The position numbers and the translations under genes were made by a program. Below, piece by piece: positions 15,633 through 23,204 of a DNA stretch of 64,000 bases (positions within the stretch are counted from its first letter, which is position 1; every line of letters begins with the position of its first letter). The notes below the pieces were generated by a model that was not told the origin of the DNA, did no database searches, and worked only from the letters and a program-made list of their open reading frames with translations. Source of the stretch: Lentzea albidocapillata subsp. violacea (lineage in GTDB: Bacteria > Actinomycetota > Actinomycetes > Mycobacteriales > Pseudonocardiaceae); assembly GCF_900100275.1 (NCBI RefSeq), contig NZ_FNET01000003.1:1-64000 (forward strand), written 5' to 3'.

Positions 15633-18461
15633 GTGAACGTCGAGTTCCGGGTGCTCGGCCCGCTCGAGGTGCTGGCGGACGGCGAACCGGTCTTCGTCCC
15701 GGCAGGTCGCGGCAGGGTGCTGCTCGCGACGTTGCTGCTGCGCCCCAACCAGTTCGTGTCCGTCGATGAGTTGATCGACCGGCTGTGGGACGGCGAACCG
15801 CCGACCGCCGACCGTGCGCACAAGACGCTGCAGACGACGGTGTTGCGGCTGCGGCGGGCCCTCGGCGAGGCGAACCGGGTGCGCACGACCGCCGGTGGCT
15901 ACCTGGTCGAGGTGGCACCGCAGGAGCTCGACCTGTTGCGCTTCCGCGAGTTCGTGCTCGAGGGTGACTTCGCCTCGGCGACGGAACTGTGGCGTGGGCC
16001 GGCGCTGGCGAACGTGGCATCGGACGCGTTGCACCGCGAGGACGTGCCGCGCCTCGAAGACGAACGCGTAGGCGTGCTGGAGCGCCGGATCGACGCCGAC
16101 CTGAGCCGCGGCCAGGCCGGGCAACTGGTCGCGGAGCTGAGCGAGCTGGTGCGGCAGCACCCGTTGCGGGAACGCTTCTGGGCGCAGCGGATGACGGCGC
16201 TGGCCAGGTCCGGCCGGCAGGCGGAGGCGCTCGAGAGCTACCGCGAGATCACCGCGCTGCTGGCCGAGGAACTGGGCGTGGACCCCTCACCGGAACTGTC
16301 CAGGCTGCACCTCGCGCTGCTCAAGGGGGAGGTGGAGGCGCCTGACCACAAGGTGATCTGCCAGCTGCCGCCCGACACGTCGGCCTTCGTCGGCCGTGAG
16401 CGACTGCTGCACCAGGTGGAGGAGATGTTCGCGACGCAGGGCGGGGTGCCGGTCGTTGTGCTCAGCGGCGCTCCCGGCGTGGGCAAGAGCGCGTTCACGA
16501 TCAAGGCCGCCCACCGGCTGCGCGACCGCTTCCCGGACGGCCAGCTGTTCGTCCGGCTCAACGGCGCCGGTTCCGCACCGCGCGATCCGGCCGAGGTGCT
16601 CGGTGAGCTGCTCCTCGCCCTGGGCGTGTCGGTCACCGGCATGCCGGACGGCTTGGAAGCCCGTGCCGCGGCCTTCCGCGCCCAGCTGGCCGATCGCGCG
16701 ATGCTGGTGGTGCTGGACGACGCGGCGGGGCCGGAGCAGGTCAGGCCGCTGCTGCCGGGAACGGCCGGCTGCGCGACGCTGATCAGCAGCAGGCAGCGCC
16801 TGGTCCAGGTCGAAGGTACGCACGGTCTGCGGTTGCCGCCGCTGAGCGACAAGGACGCGTCGGCGTTGCTGGAGAGCGTCATCGGTTTGTCCCGTGCTGC
16901 TACCGACCGGGCCGCCGTCCGCGCGATCGTCGGCGCGTGCGGTGGGTTGCCGCTCGCGCTGAGGGTCGTCGGCGCACGGCTCGCCGCCCGCGAGTCGTTG
17001 CCGCTGCGGTCGCTGGCCGGGCGGTTGTCCGACGAACGGCGCCGGCTCGACGAGCTCGCCACCGGCGATCTGGAGGTTCGCGCGTCGTTCGGGCCGAGTT
17101 ACGAGGCCTTGCCCGCCGACGCGGCGACCGCGTTCCGCCGGCTTGGACTGCTCGGCGCGACCGACGTCGCGGCCTGGACCGTGGGGGTGCTCGCGGGCGG
17201 GGACGGTGAGCGACTGGTCGAACGGCTGGTGGAGGCGAACCTCGTCGACGAGGTCGGTCTCGACGTGACCGGTGAACCGCGCTACCGCATGCACGACCTG
17301 CTCGCGGTCTACGCCGCCGAGCTGGTGCGCGAGGAACCTCCCGAGGAGGCCACGGCAGCCCTGCGCGACTACGTCGACGTGATGGTGACGCTCGCCGACG
17401 ACGCGGCGCGGGACTGGTTCGCCGCGGACGACGCGCCGAAGCGCCCCATCACGAGGTCCCGAGCGCTGGAGGTCTCCGAGCTCGACCGGCTGGTCGAGGG
17501 CAGGGAGAAGTGGCTGCTCGCCGAGCAGGTCAACGTGGACAGGGCCATCATGCTGTGCCTGAACCGCGGCTGGGTCGAGTCCGCCGAGAACCTCATGCAC
17601 CGCGCGTTCGTCTACCTCGACTGCTACCACCCGCACGAGCGGATCTTGCGGGTGTGCGAGCTCGTCCGGGATGCGGCTTTCGCGCAGGGCGACGAGCTGA
17701 TCGCCTGGCGTTCGCACCTCCGGCTGATGAGCCAGGTGGTGACGCGAGGGGTCAACGAGGAGGTGATCGCGGAGTACGCCCGCTGTGCGGACGGCTTCGA
17801 GGCCGTCGGAGCCCAGGCCGAGCTCGCCTGCGCGCTGGGAGCGGTGGCGTACTTCACGATGCTCCACACCGGACAGCCGCAGCTCGCGATCGCCGAACGC
17901 GCGGTGGCCGCCGCGCGAGCGAGCGGTCTGCAGCTCACACAGCTGAGCGCCCTGCGTGAGCTGGGCACGATGCTCGGCGCCGAAGGACGTCACACGGAGT
18001 CGGCGCGGGTCCTGGACGAGGCGTTGGTGATCAGCCGGGAGACGGGCGAGCACAACGAGATCGCCTCGATGCTCAACCGGATGGGAACAGCCGCGCTGGC
18101 CAGCGGTGACGCCGGCAGAGCGGGTGCGGCGGCCCGGGAGGCGCTCGACCTGATGACCGCTTTCGGCGACGACAGGGGTGCCGCCTACTGCAGGGTGCTC
18201 GTGTCACGAGCCGACCTCGCCCAAGGCGACGCCCACGCCGCGCTGGTCGGTGCGGAGAAGGCGTTGAACGTCTTCGAGTCGCTGGGCGAGCGCCGCGGAA
18301 CCGTGCGCGCGCTGGCCGCGGTCGCCGAGGCGAACCTCGCGCTCGGTCTCGTGGGCAAGGGGATCGACGTGGCGGCCGCCGCCCTGGAGGACTACGCCGA
18401 CGCGGGTGACGCCGATGCGGAAGAACGACTGCGGGCCGTGCTGGAGCAGGCCCGCCGGTAG
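15633..18461 (+). CDS. AfsR/SARP-family transcriptional activator with NB-ARC and TPR domains
   Basis: 942 aa. The GTG at 15633 gives MNVEFRVLGPLEV, the classic SARP N-terminus; a GTG at 15627 is the alternative. An OmpR-type winged helix (about 5-85) is followed by a BTAD domain (about 90-235). The NB-ARC ATPase has its P-loop at GAPGVGKS (279-286) and later GLPLAL and YRMHDLLAVYA. TPR-like helices occupy about 580-942. Such proteins activate secondary-metabolite or developmental genes by binding heptamer direct repeats. No biosynthetic cluster lies in this window. The gene interrupts the usual eccC to Hsp70-like order and is flanked by SARP-like fragments. Confidence 0.93.
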   Translation: MNVEFRVLGPLEVLADGEPVFVPAGRGRVLLATLLLRPNQFVSVDELIDRLWDGEPPTADRAHKTLQTTVLRLRRALGEANRVRTTAGGYLVEVAPQELDLLRFREFVLEGDFASATELWRGPALANVASDALHREDVPRLEDERVGVLERRIDADLSRGQAGQLVAELSELVRQHPLRERFWAQRMTALARSGRQAEALESYREITALLAEELGVDPSPELSRLHLALLKGEVEAPDHKVICQLPPDTSAFVGRERLLHQVEEMFATQGGVPVVVLSGAPGVGKSAFTIKAAHRLRDRFPDGQLFVRLNGAGSAPRDPAEVLGELLLALGVSVTGMPDGLEARAAAFRAQLADRAMLVVLDDAAGPEQVRPLLPGTAGCATLISSRQRLVQVEGTHGLRLPPLSDKDASALLESVIGLSRAATDRAAVRAIVGACGGLPLALRVVGARLAARESLPLRSLAGRLSDERRRLDELATGDLEVRASFGPSYEALPADAATAFRRLGLLGATDVAAWTVGVLAGGDGERLVERLVEANLVDEVGLDVTGEPRYRMHDLLAVYAAELVREEPPEEATAALRDYVDVMVTLADDAARDWFAADDAPKRPITRSRALEVSELDRLVEGREKWLLAEQVNVDRAIMLCLNRGWVESAENLMHRAFVYLDCYHPHERILRVCELVRDAAFAQGDELIAWRSHLRLMSQVVTRGVNEEVIAEYARCADGFEAVGAQAELACALGAVAYFTMLHTGQPQLAIAERAVAAARASGLQLTQLSALRELGTMLGAEGRHTESARVLDEALVISRETGEHNEIASMLNRMGTAALASGDAGRAGAAAREALDLMTAFGDDRGAAYCRVLVSRADLAQGDAHAALVGAEKALNVFESLGERRGTVRALAAVAEANLALGLVGKGIDVAAAALEDYADAGDADAEERLRAVLEQARR

Positions 18462-18469
18462 GCGCGATC

Positions 18470-18562
18470 GTGAGCGTCGAGTTCCGGGTGCTGGGCCCGT
18501 TCGAAGTACTGCTCGACGGGGTTCCCACCGGGCGGGTCGACGTCGTGGCGGCGCTGGGCTGA
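18470..18562 (+). pseudogene. Remnant of a second SARP gene (N-terminal 30 codons)
   Basis: From the GTG at 18470 the frame reads (V)SVEFRVLGPFEVLLDGVP and stops after 30 codons. It matches the first residues of the intact SARP upstream (NVEFRVLGPLEVLADGEP) in protein and DNA, including the bases before the start (GATCGTGA-CGTCGAGTTCC). It begins 9 bases after the stop of the intact gene. This is most simply the 5' end of a tandem paralogue whose remainder was deleted. Confidence 0.75.
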
Positions 18563-18645
18563 AATCGGACATGGCGACCTTCGTCATCCGTGTCGTCCAG
18601 CTCAGTCGCATCCGGTAAGCATGTGCTCGGAAGAGGGGAATGTGC

Positions 18646-20448
18646 ATGAGCCTGCACGTCGCGGTCGACTTCGGCACGTCGAGCACCTGTGTGGCGATCT
18701 CCGCGCATGGGCGGGAGCCGCAGGTCGTCGTGTTCGACGGCCAGCCGCTCGTGCCGTCCGCCGTGTTCGCGGCCGCCGACGGCACCTTGTTCGTCGGCCA
18801 GGAGGCCGAACGCCAGGCGGCTGTCGATCCCGCGCGCTACGAGCCGCACCCGAAGCGCCGTGTCGACGAGGGGGAGTTGTTGCTCGGCAACACCGTGCTG
18901 CCCGTTGTGGACGTTGTGCGGGCGGTGCTGGCACGGGCCGTGGGAGAAGCACGGCGCGTTGGTGGCGGAGCGCCTGTCGACCTTCTTGTCCTCACCCACC
19001 CCGCGGACTGGGGCACCGTCCGCACCCGCGTCCTGCTGCAGGCGGCCCGCGGGCTCGGCCGTGAGGTGGTGCTGGTGCCCGAACCGGTCGCCGCCGCCGT
19101 CTTCCACTCCGCGAGCCACTCCATTCCGGACGGTGCCGCTCTCGCCGTGCTCGACCTCGGCGGCGGCACGGTCGACGCCAGCGTGGTGGCGCGGGCGGGC
19201 AGGAGCTTCCGGGTGCTGTCCGCGAAGGGCGACCCGAGCTTCGGCGGCGCGGACATCGACCAGGCGTTGCTCGAACACGTCGGCGGGCTGGTCGCGGCCA
19301 AGGACCCCGAGGCGTGGCAGCAGCTCGTCGAGGGCCGCGAGATGGCCGACCGGCGCAAGCGGCGGGTGCTGCGGCAGGACGTGCGCGGCGCCAAGGAGAC
19401 GTTGTCCCGGCACGCCTACACCGACGTGCCGATGCCGCCGCCGTTCCCCGACGCGCACGTGACGCGCTCGGACCTGGAGCAGTTGATCGCCGCGCCGATC
19501 AGCCGGGCGGCCGCGCTGGCTGGCGCCGCGGTCCGCGACGCCGGTCTCGCTCCCCAGCAGCTCGCGGGGGTGTTCCTGGTCGGCGGGTCCAGCCGGATCC
19601 CGCTGGTCGCGCGCATGGTGCACGAGCAGATCCGGGTGGTGCCGACGAGCATCGACCAGCCGGAGACGGTGGTGGCCCGCGGCGCGCTGCGGGCGGTCAG
19701 CCTCGACCCGGAACGGACAGGTGGCGTGCCCCAGCCGAAGGGTCCGTCGGGTGAGGTGACTCACAATCTGCGGGTCGGCGACGAGGCCACCCGGAAGATC
19801 ACCCGCCGGATCACGCCACCGCCGTCCGGGCAGTTCCCGGTCTCGTTCCCCGCTGCCTCGCCACCGCCGCGGAAGAAGAGCAAGGCGCCTCTGTTCATCA
19901 CGATCGGTGTCGTGGCCGTGCTCGCGGCAGCCGGCGTCGGGGGCTACTACTGGCTGAAGCCCAAGGGGACGCAGGAACAGCCGGCTCCGCAGGGCGACCG
20001 GATCGCCGTGTACGACTACAGCTTCGTCCGGCCGGACGGGTGGGAGCAGACGGGCGGTGCCGCACCCGTCCGCCAGGTGCTTTTGCAACCGATTGATCGC
20101 AGGAATTCCGATGGCGAACAGCCGGAAGCACGTATTGCTGTGCAGGAGCAAACACTTGAGTACGACAGCGACGCGGATCGCGCTCGCGCGCTGAGTGAGT
20201 TGAAGAACACCTTTGAACAACGCAAGGAGAAAGGCGATGTGGTCGCCGACTTCTCCGAAAAAAGCTCATTCGCGGGCAAGTCTGTTGTTCACTATCGCGA
20301 AGTGGTCGGGACGACCGGTGTCGACTGGTACATCCAGTTCGCGGGCGAGCATCAGGTGAGCATCGGATGTCAGGCGACGGAAGCCACAAAAGCCCAGGTC
20401 AGCACCGCCTGCGAGCAGATCGTCCGCTCACTGGTCATCAAGTCGTAG
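18646..20448 (+). CDS. Hsp70-like type VII secretion-associated protein (Rv3446c-like)
   Basis: 600 aa from the ATG at 18646 (AGAGGGGA about 7 bases upstream; an ATG 6 bases earlier is too close to it). The N-terminal two thirds is an actin/Hsp70 ATPase fold: VAVDFGTSST (phosphate 1), VLDLGGGTVDASVV (phosphate 2), VFLVGGSSRIPLV (adenosine). It lacks the Hsp70 substrate-binding domain. After a Pro-rich linker a transmembrane helix at about 414-436 leads to an exported domain of about 160 aa with two Cys (IGCQ, STACEQ). This matches the secretion-associated family of M. tuberculosis Rv3446c, next to esxU-esxT in ESX-4. Its role in secretion is not established. Confidence 0.85.
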   Translation: MSLHVAVDFGTSSTCVAISAHGREPQVVVFDGQPLVPSAVFAAADGTLFVGQEAERQAAVDPARYEPHPKRRVDEGELLLGNTVLPVVDVVRAVLARAVGEARRVGGGAPVDLLVLTHPADWGTVRTRVLLQAARGLGREVVLVPEPVAAAVFHSASHSIPDGAALAVLDLGGGTVDASVVARAGRSFRVLSAKGDPSFGGADIDQALLEHVGGLVAAKDPEAWQQLVEGREMADRRKRRVLRQDVRGAKETLSRHAYTDVPMPPPFPDAHVTRSDLEQLIAAPISRAAALAGAAVRDAGLAPQQLAGVFLVGGSSRIPLVARMVHEQIRVVPTSIDQPETVVARGALRAVSLDPERTGGVPQPKGPSGEVTHNLRVGDEATRKITRRITPPPSGQFPVSFPAASPPPRKKSKAPLFITIGVVAVLAAAGVGGYYWLKPKGTQEQPAPQGDRIAVYDYSFVRPDGWEQTGGAAPVRQVLLQPIDRRNSDGEQPEARIAVQEQTLEYDSDADRARALSELKNTFEQRKEKGDVVADFSEKSSFAGKSVVHYREVVGTTGVDWYIQFAGEHQVSIGCQATEATKAQVSTACEQIVRSLVIKS

Positions 20449-20470
20449 CCGCAACGTCAGGGAGTCGCCG

Positions 20471-20857
20471 ATGTCCGCCACCGAGGTCCTCGCCCGGTTC
20501 CGCGCCGAGGTCGGAGCAGCGGTCACCCGTGCCCGCCGCGCGTCGGGTGAGATCGGTGAACGCAACGCCAAGCTGCGGGAACGCACGCGTGACCTCGCAG
20601 CGCTGGCCCGTGATCGCAAGATCGAGCCCGGCGGCCAGGCCACACCTGCCGACGTCCGGGAGGCAGCCAGGGGGTTCCGCACCGACCGCGGGCTGGCCGT
20701 CGAACAGGTGCCGGACGCCACCGAACCGGCCGCACTCGTTCCAGCTGAGACGGAACGGGTGACTCTCGGTTCTTCGGCCGTCGCCGGTCCGAGTGGTCAG
20801 CTTCCCCGTGTGAGTGACGATGACGAGGACTTTTCGCAGTCGCGAATCCTCTACTGA
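20471..20857 (+). CDS. Small charged hypothetical protein in the secretion cluster
   Basis: 128 aa, family not recognised. The N-terminal half is a basic amphipathic helix (VLARFRAEVGAAVTRARRAS, LRERTRDLAALARDRKI); the C-terminal half is low complexity and ends acidic (VSDDDEDFSQSRILY). No signal peptide or membrane segment. The ATG has AGGGAG 7 bases upstream and follows the Hsp70-like gene by 22 bases, so it is probably co-transcribed. A cytoplasmic adaptor for the Esx proteins downstream is only a guess. Confidence 0.65.
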   Translation: MSATEVLARFRAEVGAAVTRARRASGEIGERNAKLRERTRDLAALARDRKIEPGGQATPADVREAARGFRTDRGLAVEQVPDATEPAALVPAETERVTLGSSAVAGPSGQLPRVSDDDEDFSQSRILY

Positions 20858-20879
20858 CTCCCGGTTTCACCCGGAGCCG

Positions 20880-20894
20880 TTTACTAGCGCAACT
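20880..20894 (+). promoter_or_regulatory. Conserved element upstream of the first esx operon
   Basis: GTTTACTAGCGCAAC lies 111 bases before the esx start at 21005. A near copy, GTTTACTAAGGCAAC, lies 105 bases before the second Esx-like gene (24946). They agree at 13 of 15 bases, although the flanking sequence differs. TTTACTA may be part of a -10 box or an operator. Confidence 0.5.
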
Positions 20895-21004
20895 ACTTCG
20901 AACGAAGTCGCGACAGGACGGAACCGACGTGGCAGGGTCCTCGTCGGAAGAGGCGTACGAACCAAGAAGTACGACTTGAACTTCTCTGAAGGGGGCATCT
21001 CCCA

Positions 21005-21313
21005 ATGGCATTGACCGTTACGGCTGAAGAGCTCGACGCCCTGGCGAAGCACATTGCCGACGTCAACGAGCAGACGCAGGGCACGCTCCGTCAGGTCGGC
21101 AGCACCGTCGACACGCTGGCCGGCACCTGGAAGGGCAACGCCGCCACCGCGTTCGGCAACCTGATGACGCGCTTCCACGAGGACGCGACGAAGGTGCAGG
21201 AAGCGCTGATGGCGATCGCCGAGCAGATCTCCAGCTCCGCCGACGTCTACGCCCGCAACGAGGAGGAGCAGCAGCAGAGCATGACCGGCATCACCGGCCG
21301 GCTCAGCGGCTGA
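21005..21313 (+). CDS. WXG100-family Esx protein
   Basis: 102 aa ESAT-6-like substrate: two helices around the W-x-G turn (GTWKGNAATAFGNL), and a C-terminal YARNE that fits the YxxxD/E export signal of type VII substrates. The ATG has GAAGGGGG about 9 bases upstream. It is followed after 67 bases by a second Esx-like gene, with which it probably forms a heterodimer. The position before rplM corresponds to esxU-esxT of the mycobacterial ESX-4 locus. Confidence 0.93.
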   Translation: MALTVTAEELDALAKHIADVNEQTQGTLRQVGSTVDTLAGTWKGNAATAFGNLMTRFHEDATKVQEALMAIAEQISSSADVYARNEEEQQQSMTGITGRLSG

Positions 21314-21380
21314 TCTCGCTTTCGTTCGTCAGTAGTTTCCAGCGTTTCCAGACTTCGAAACAGATCCAGGGGAGATGGCA

Positions 21381-21668
21381 ATGAGTGGTCAGATTCAGGT
21401 TACCTTCGCCGAGGTCGCAAACGCGGCTTCGCAGATCAGCAGCGCCGCCAAGAGCGTTGACCAGCAGCTGGACGACCTGCGCACGAAGGTGACGTCGACG
21501 CTTTCCGGCTACACCGGTGACGCCGCCACGCAGTACCAGGCAGCGCAGGACAAGTGGGACAAGGCCGCCGCGGACCTGCAGGCCGTGCTCGCCGCCATCG
21601 GTACCGCCGTGCAGCAGTCCGGCGAGGCTTACGAGCAGGCTGAGAGGCAGAACCAGGGACGCTGGTAA
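21381..21668 (+). CDS. WXG100-like Esx partner with YTG in place of WXG
   Basis: 95 aa from the ATG at 21381, which has GGGGAG 6 bases upstream; an ATG at 21375 is too close to that site. The helical hairpin is clear, but the turn reads SGYTGDAATQY, with Tyr where Trp is usual. A C-terminal YEQAE matches YxxxD/E. In Esx heterodimers one partner often has a weaker WXG, so this is probably the partner of the protein encoded at 21005. A strong terminator follows. Confidence 0.88.
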   Translation: MSGQIQVTFAEVANAASQISSAAKSVDQQLDDLRTKVTSTLSGYTGDAATQYQAAQDKWDKAAADLQAVLAAIGTAVQQSGEAYEQAERQNQGRW

Positions 21669-21692
21669 GTCGTCGCTGACTACACGATCTCT

Positions 21693-21727
21693 CGCGAGCC
21701 CCGGAACCACGTGGTCCGGGGCTCGCG
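21693..21727 (+). terminator. Terminator of the esx operon
   Basis: CGCGAGCCCCGGA (21693-21705) pairs with TCCGGGGCTCGCG (21715-21727) around a 9-base loop, 25 bases after the second esx stop. It separates the secretion genes from the ribosomal protein operon. Confidence 0.85.
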
Positions 21728-21870
21728 TATGTCCATGGTGAGGTGGCTTCGGAGGGGCCGTTTTGGTCCTCACGCCACCCATCCGGTATCTTCTGACGTT
21801 GTTGTGCGGTAGCTGGCACCCCTATGTGTCGCGCCTGTCTCGGAACCTCCGCTTGGTTCGTCCAAGATCG

Positions 21871-21901
21871 GTCTGGGGCAACCGCCGCAGTGACCCCAGA
21901 C
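21871..21901 (+). promoter_or_regulatory. Hairpin in the rplM leader
   Basis: GTCTGGGG (21871-21878) pairs with CCCCAGAC (21894-21901), ending 13 bases before the rplM ribosome site (GAGGTAG). Ribosomal operons are often regulated by their own proteins binding leader RNA, so this is a candidate autoregulatory site. I cannot match it to a known leader motif by eye. Confidence 0.4.
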
Positions 21902-21924
21902 GCAAGTGACGACGAGGTAGATCC

Positions 21925-22368
21925 GTGCGCACGTACAGCCCGAAGCCCGGTGAGGTGACCCGCACCTGGCATGTGATCGACGCCCAGGACGTGGTGCTCG
22001 GCCGGCTCGCCACCCAGGCCGCGACGCTGCTGCGCGGCAAGCACAAGCCGACTTATGCGCCTCACGTTGACACTGGTGACTTCGTTGTCATCATCAACGC
22101 TGACAAGGTCGCTCTGACCGGCGCGAAGCGCGACCAGGCGTTCCAGTACCGCCACTCCGGCTTCCCCGGTGGTCTGCGCAAGCAGTCCTTCGGCGAGGTC
22201 CTGGACACGCGTCCGGACCGCCTGGTGGAGAAGGCGATCAAGGGCATGCTGCCCAAGAACCGCCTTGGCCGTCAGATCGCGAACAAGCTCAAGGTCTACG
22301 CAGGCGCGAGCCACCCGCACGAGGCGCAGCAGCCGCAGGCCTTCGAGATCAAGAAGATCGCCCAGTGA
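21925..22368 (+). CDS. rplM: 50S ribosomal protein L13
   Basis: 147 aa, full length. It opens [20 protein letters not shown] and contains [19 protein letters not shown] and the ending [18 protein letters not shown] typical of L13. The start is GTG with GAGGTAG upstream. The stop overlaps the rpsI start (GTGA), so both are translated from one mRNA, as in nearly all bacteria. It lies directly downstream of the esx pair, as rplM does beside esxT in mycobacteria. Confidence 0.98.
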   Translation: MRTYSPKPGEVTRTWHVIDAQDVVLGRLATQAATLLRGKHKPTYAPHVDTGDFVVIINADKVALTGAKRDQAFQYRHSGFPGGLRKQSFGEVLDTRPDRLVEKAIKGMLPKNRLGRQIANKLKVYAGASHPHEAQQPQAFEIKKIAQ

Positions 22369-23012
22369 GCGACGAGAACACCGAGGAAGTTCCTGTGACC
22401 ACCCCTGAGAACGAGACCCCTGAGGTCGAGACCCCCGAGGTCGAGGCCGAGGTTGTCGAGGCCGAGGTCGTCGACGCTCCTGAGGCCGAAGAGGCTCCCG
22501 AGGCTGTTGAGGCCCAGGCCGTCGAGGCTGACGCTGACGCCCCCGAGGCCGACGCCGCCGAGGCCGAGGCCGAGGTCGTCGAAGAGACCTCCGCGCCGGT
22601 GGTCGCCCTCTCGCTGAACGGCGCCGCGCACCTCGCGCAGACCGTCGGCCGCCGCAAGGAGGCCGTCGTCCGCGTCCGCCTCGTGCCCGGCACCGGCAAG
22701 TTCACGCTGAACGGCAAGACCCTCGAGACCTACTTCCCGAACAAGGTGCACCAGCAGCTCATCAGGGAGCCGCTCGTCACCACGGAGAAGCCCGAGACGT
22801 TCGACGTCATCGCGAACCTGCACGGCGGCGGCATCACCGGCCAGGCCGGTGCGCTGCGTCTCGCCATCGCGCGTGCGCTGATCGCCGTCGACTCCGAGGA
22901 CCGTCCGGTCCTCAAGAAGGCCGGCTTCCTCACTCGTGACCCGCGGGTCAAGGAGCGCAAGAAGTACGGTCTGAAGAAGGCCCGCAAGGCGCCTCAGTAC
23001 TCCAAGCGTTGA
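22365..23012 (+). CDS. rpsI: 30S ribosomal protein S9 with long acidic N-terminal extension
   Basis: 215 aa; the S9 core begins near residue 91 ([19 protein letters not shown]) and ends [11 protein letters not shown], the conserved tail that reaches the P-site tRNA. Residues 1 to about 90 are an Ala/Glu/Val-rich acidic extension built from repeats such as [15 protein letters not shown], much longer than in most S9 proteins (usually 130-170 aa in total). The start GTG overlaps the rplM stop (GTGA). Codon use stays typical, and the extension is continuous with the core with no internal start of equal quality. Confidence 0.97.
   Translation: MSDENTEEVPVTTPENETPEVETPEVEAEVVEAEVVDAPEAEEAPEAVEAQAVEADADAPEADAAEAEAEVVEETSAPVVALSLNGAAHLAQTVGRRKEAVVRVRLVPGTGKFTLNGKTLETYFPNKVHQQLIREPLVTTEKPETFDVIANLHGGGITGQAGALRLAIARALIAVDSEDRPVLKKAGFLTRDPRVKERKKYGLKKARKAPQYSKR
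22425..22585 (+). repeat. Imperfect GAGGxCGAG repeats coding the S9 extension
   Basis: Short units built on GAGGCCGAGGTCGTCGA and GAGGTCGAGACC recur in frame through this stretch. They encode the alternating Glu-Ala/Val pattern. Slippage between units could change the length of the extension. Confidence 0.6.
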
Positions 23013-23069
23013 TGCCCCACCGCGGGGCGAGCCGTGTCTGCGTTCGTCAGATCACTGCTCCTCCGCGGT

Positions 23070-23153
23070 GAGTGCGGGGCCACCCCGCACTCCGAGCGTC
23101 ATCCAGCTATACCTGCGGGAGCAGCAGTTCACCACGAACTGCTGCTCCCGCAG
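23070..23153 (+). terminator. Terminator of rplM-rpsI, with a preceding hairpin
   Basis: A perfect 18-base stem (23113-23130 with 23136-23153; loop ACCAC) is followed by TGTTTTCC, a strong intrinsic terminator. A smaller hairpin, GAGTGCGGGG (23070-23079) with 23083-23092, precedes it. The strong hairpin ends 51 bases before glmM, so glmM probably has its own promoter or depends on read-through. Confidence 0.9.
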
Positions 23154-23204
23154 TGTTTTCCGGGTCCTTTCCCGCCGCCTCGCAGTGTCCAATTCGGAGG
23201 ATTC

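Noticed and set aside
23034..23204. Upstream start for GlmM at 23034
   Set aside because: The added codons lie over the strong terminator hairpin. The ATG at 23205 has CGGAGG and the canonical [12 protein letters not shown] start.
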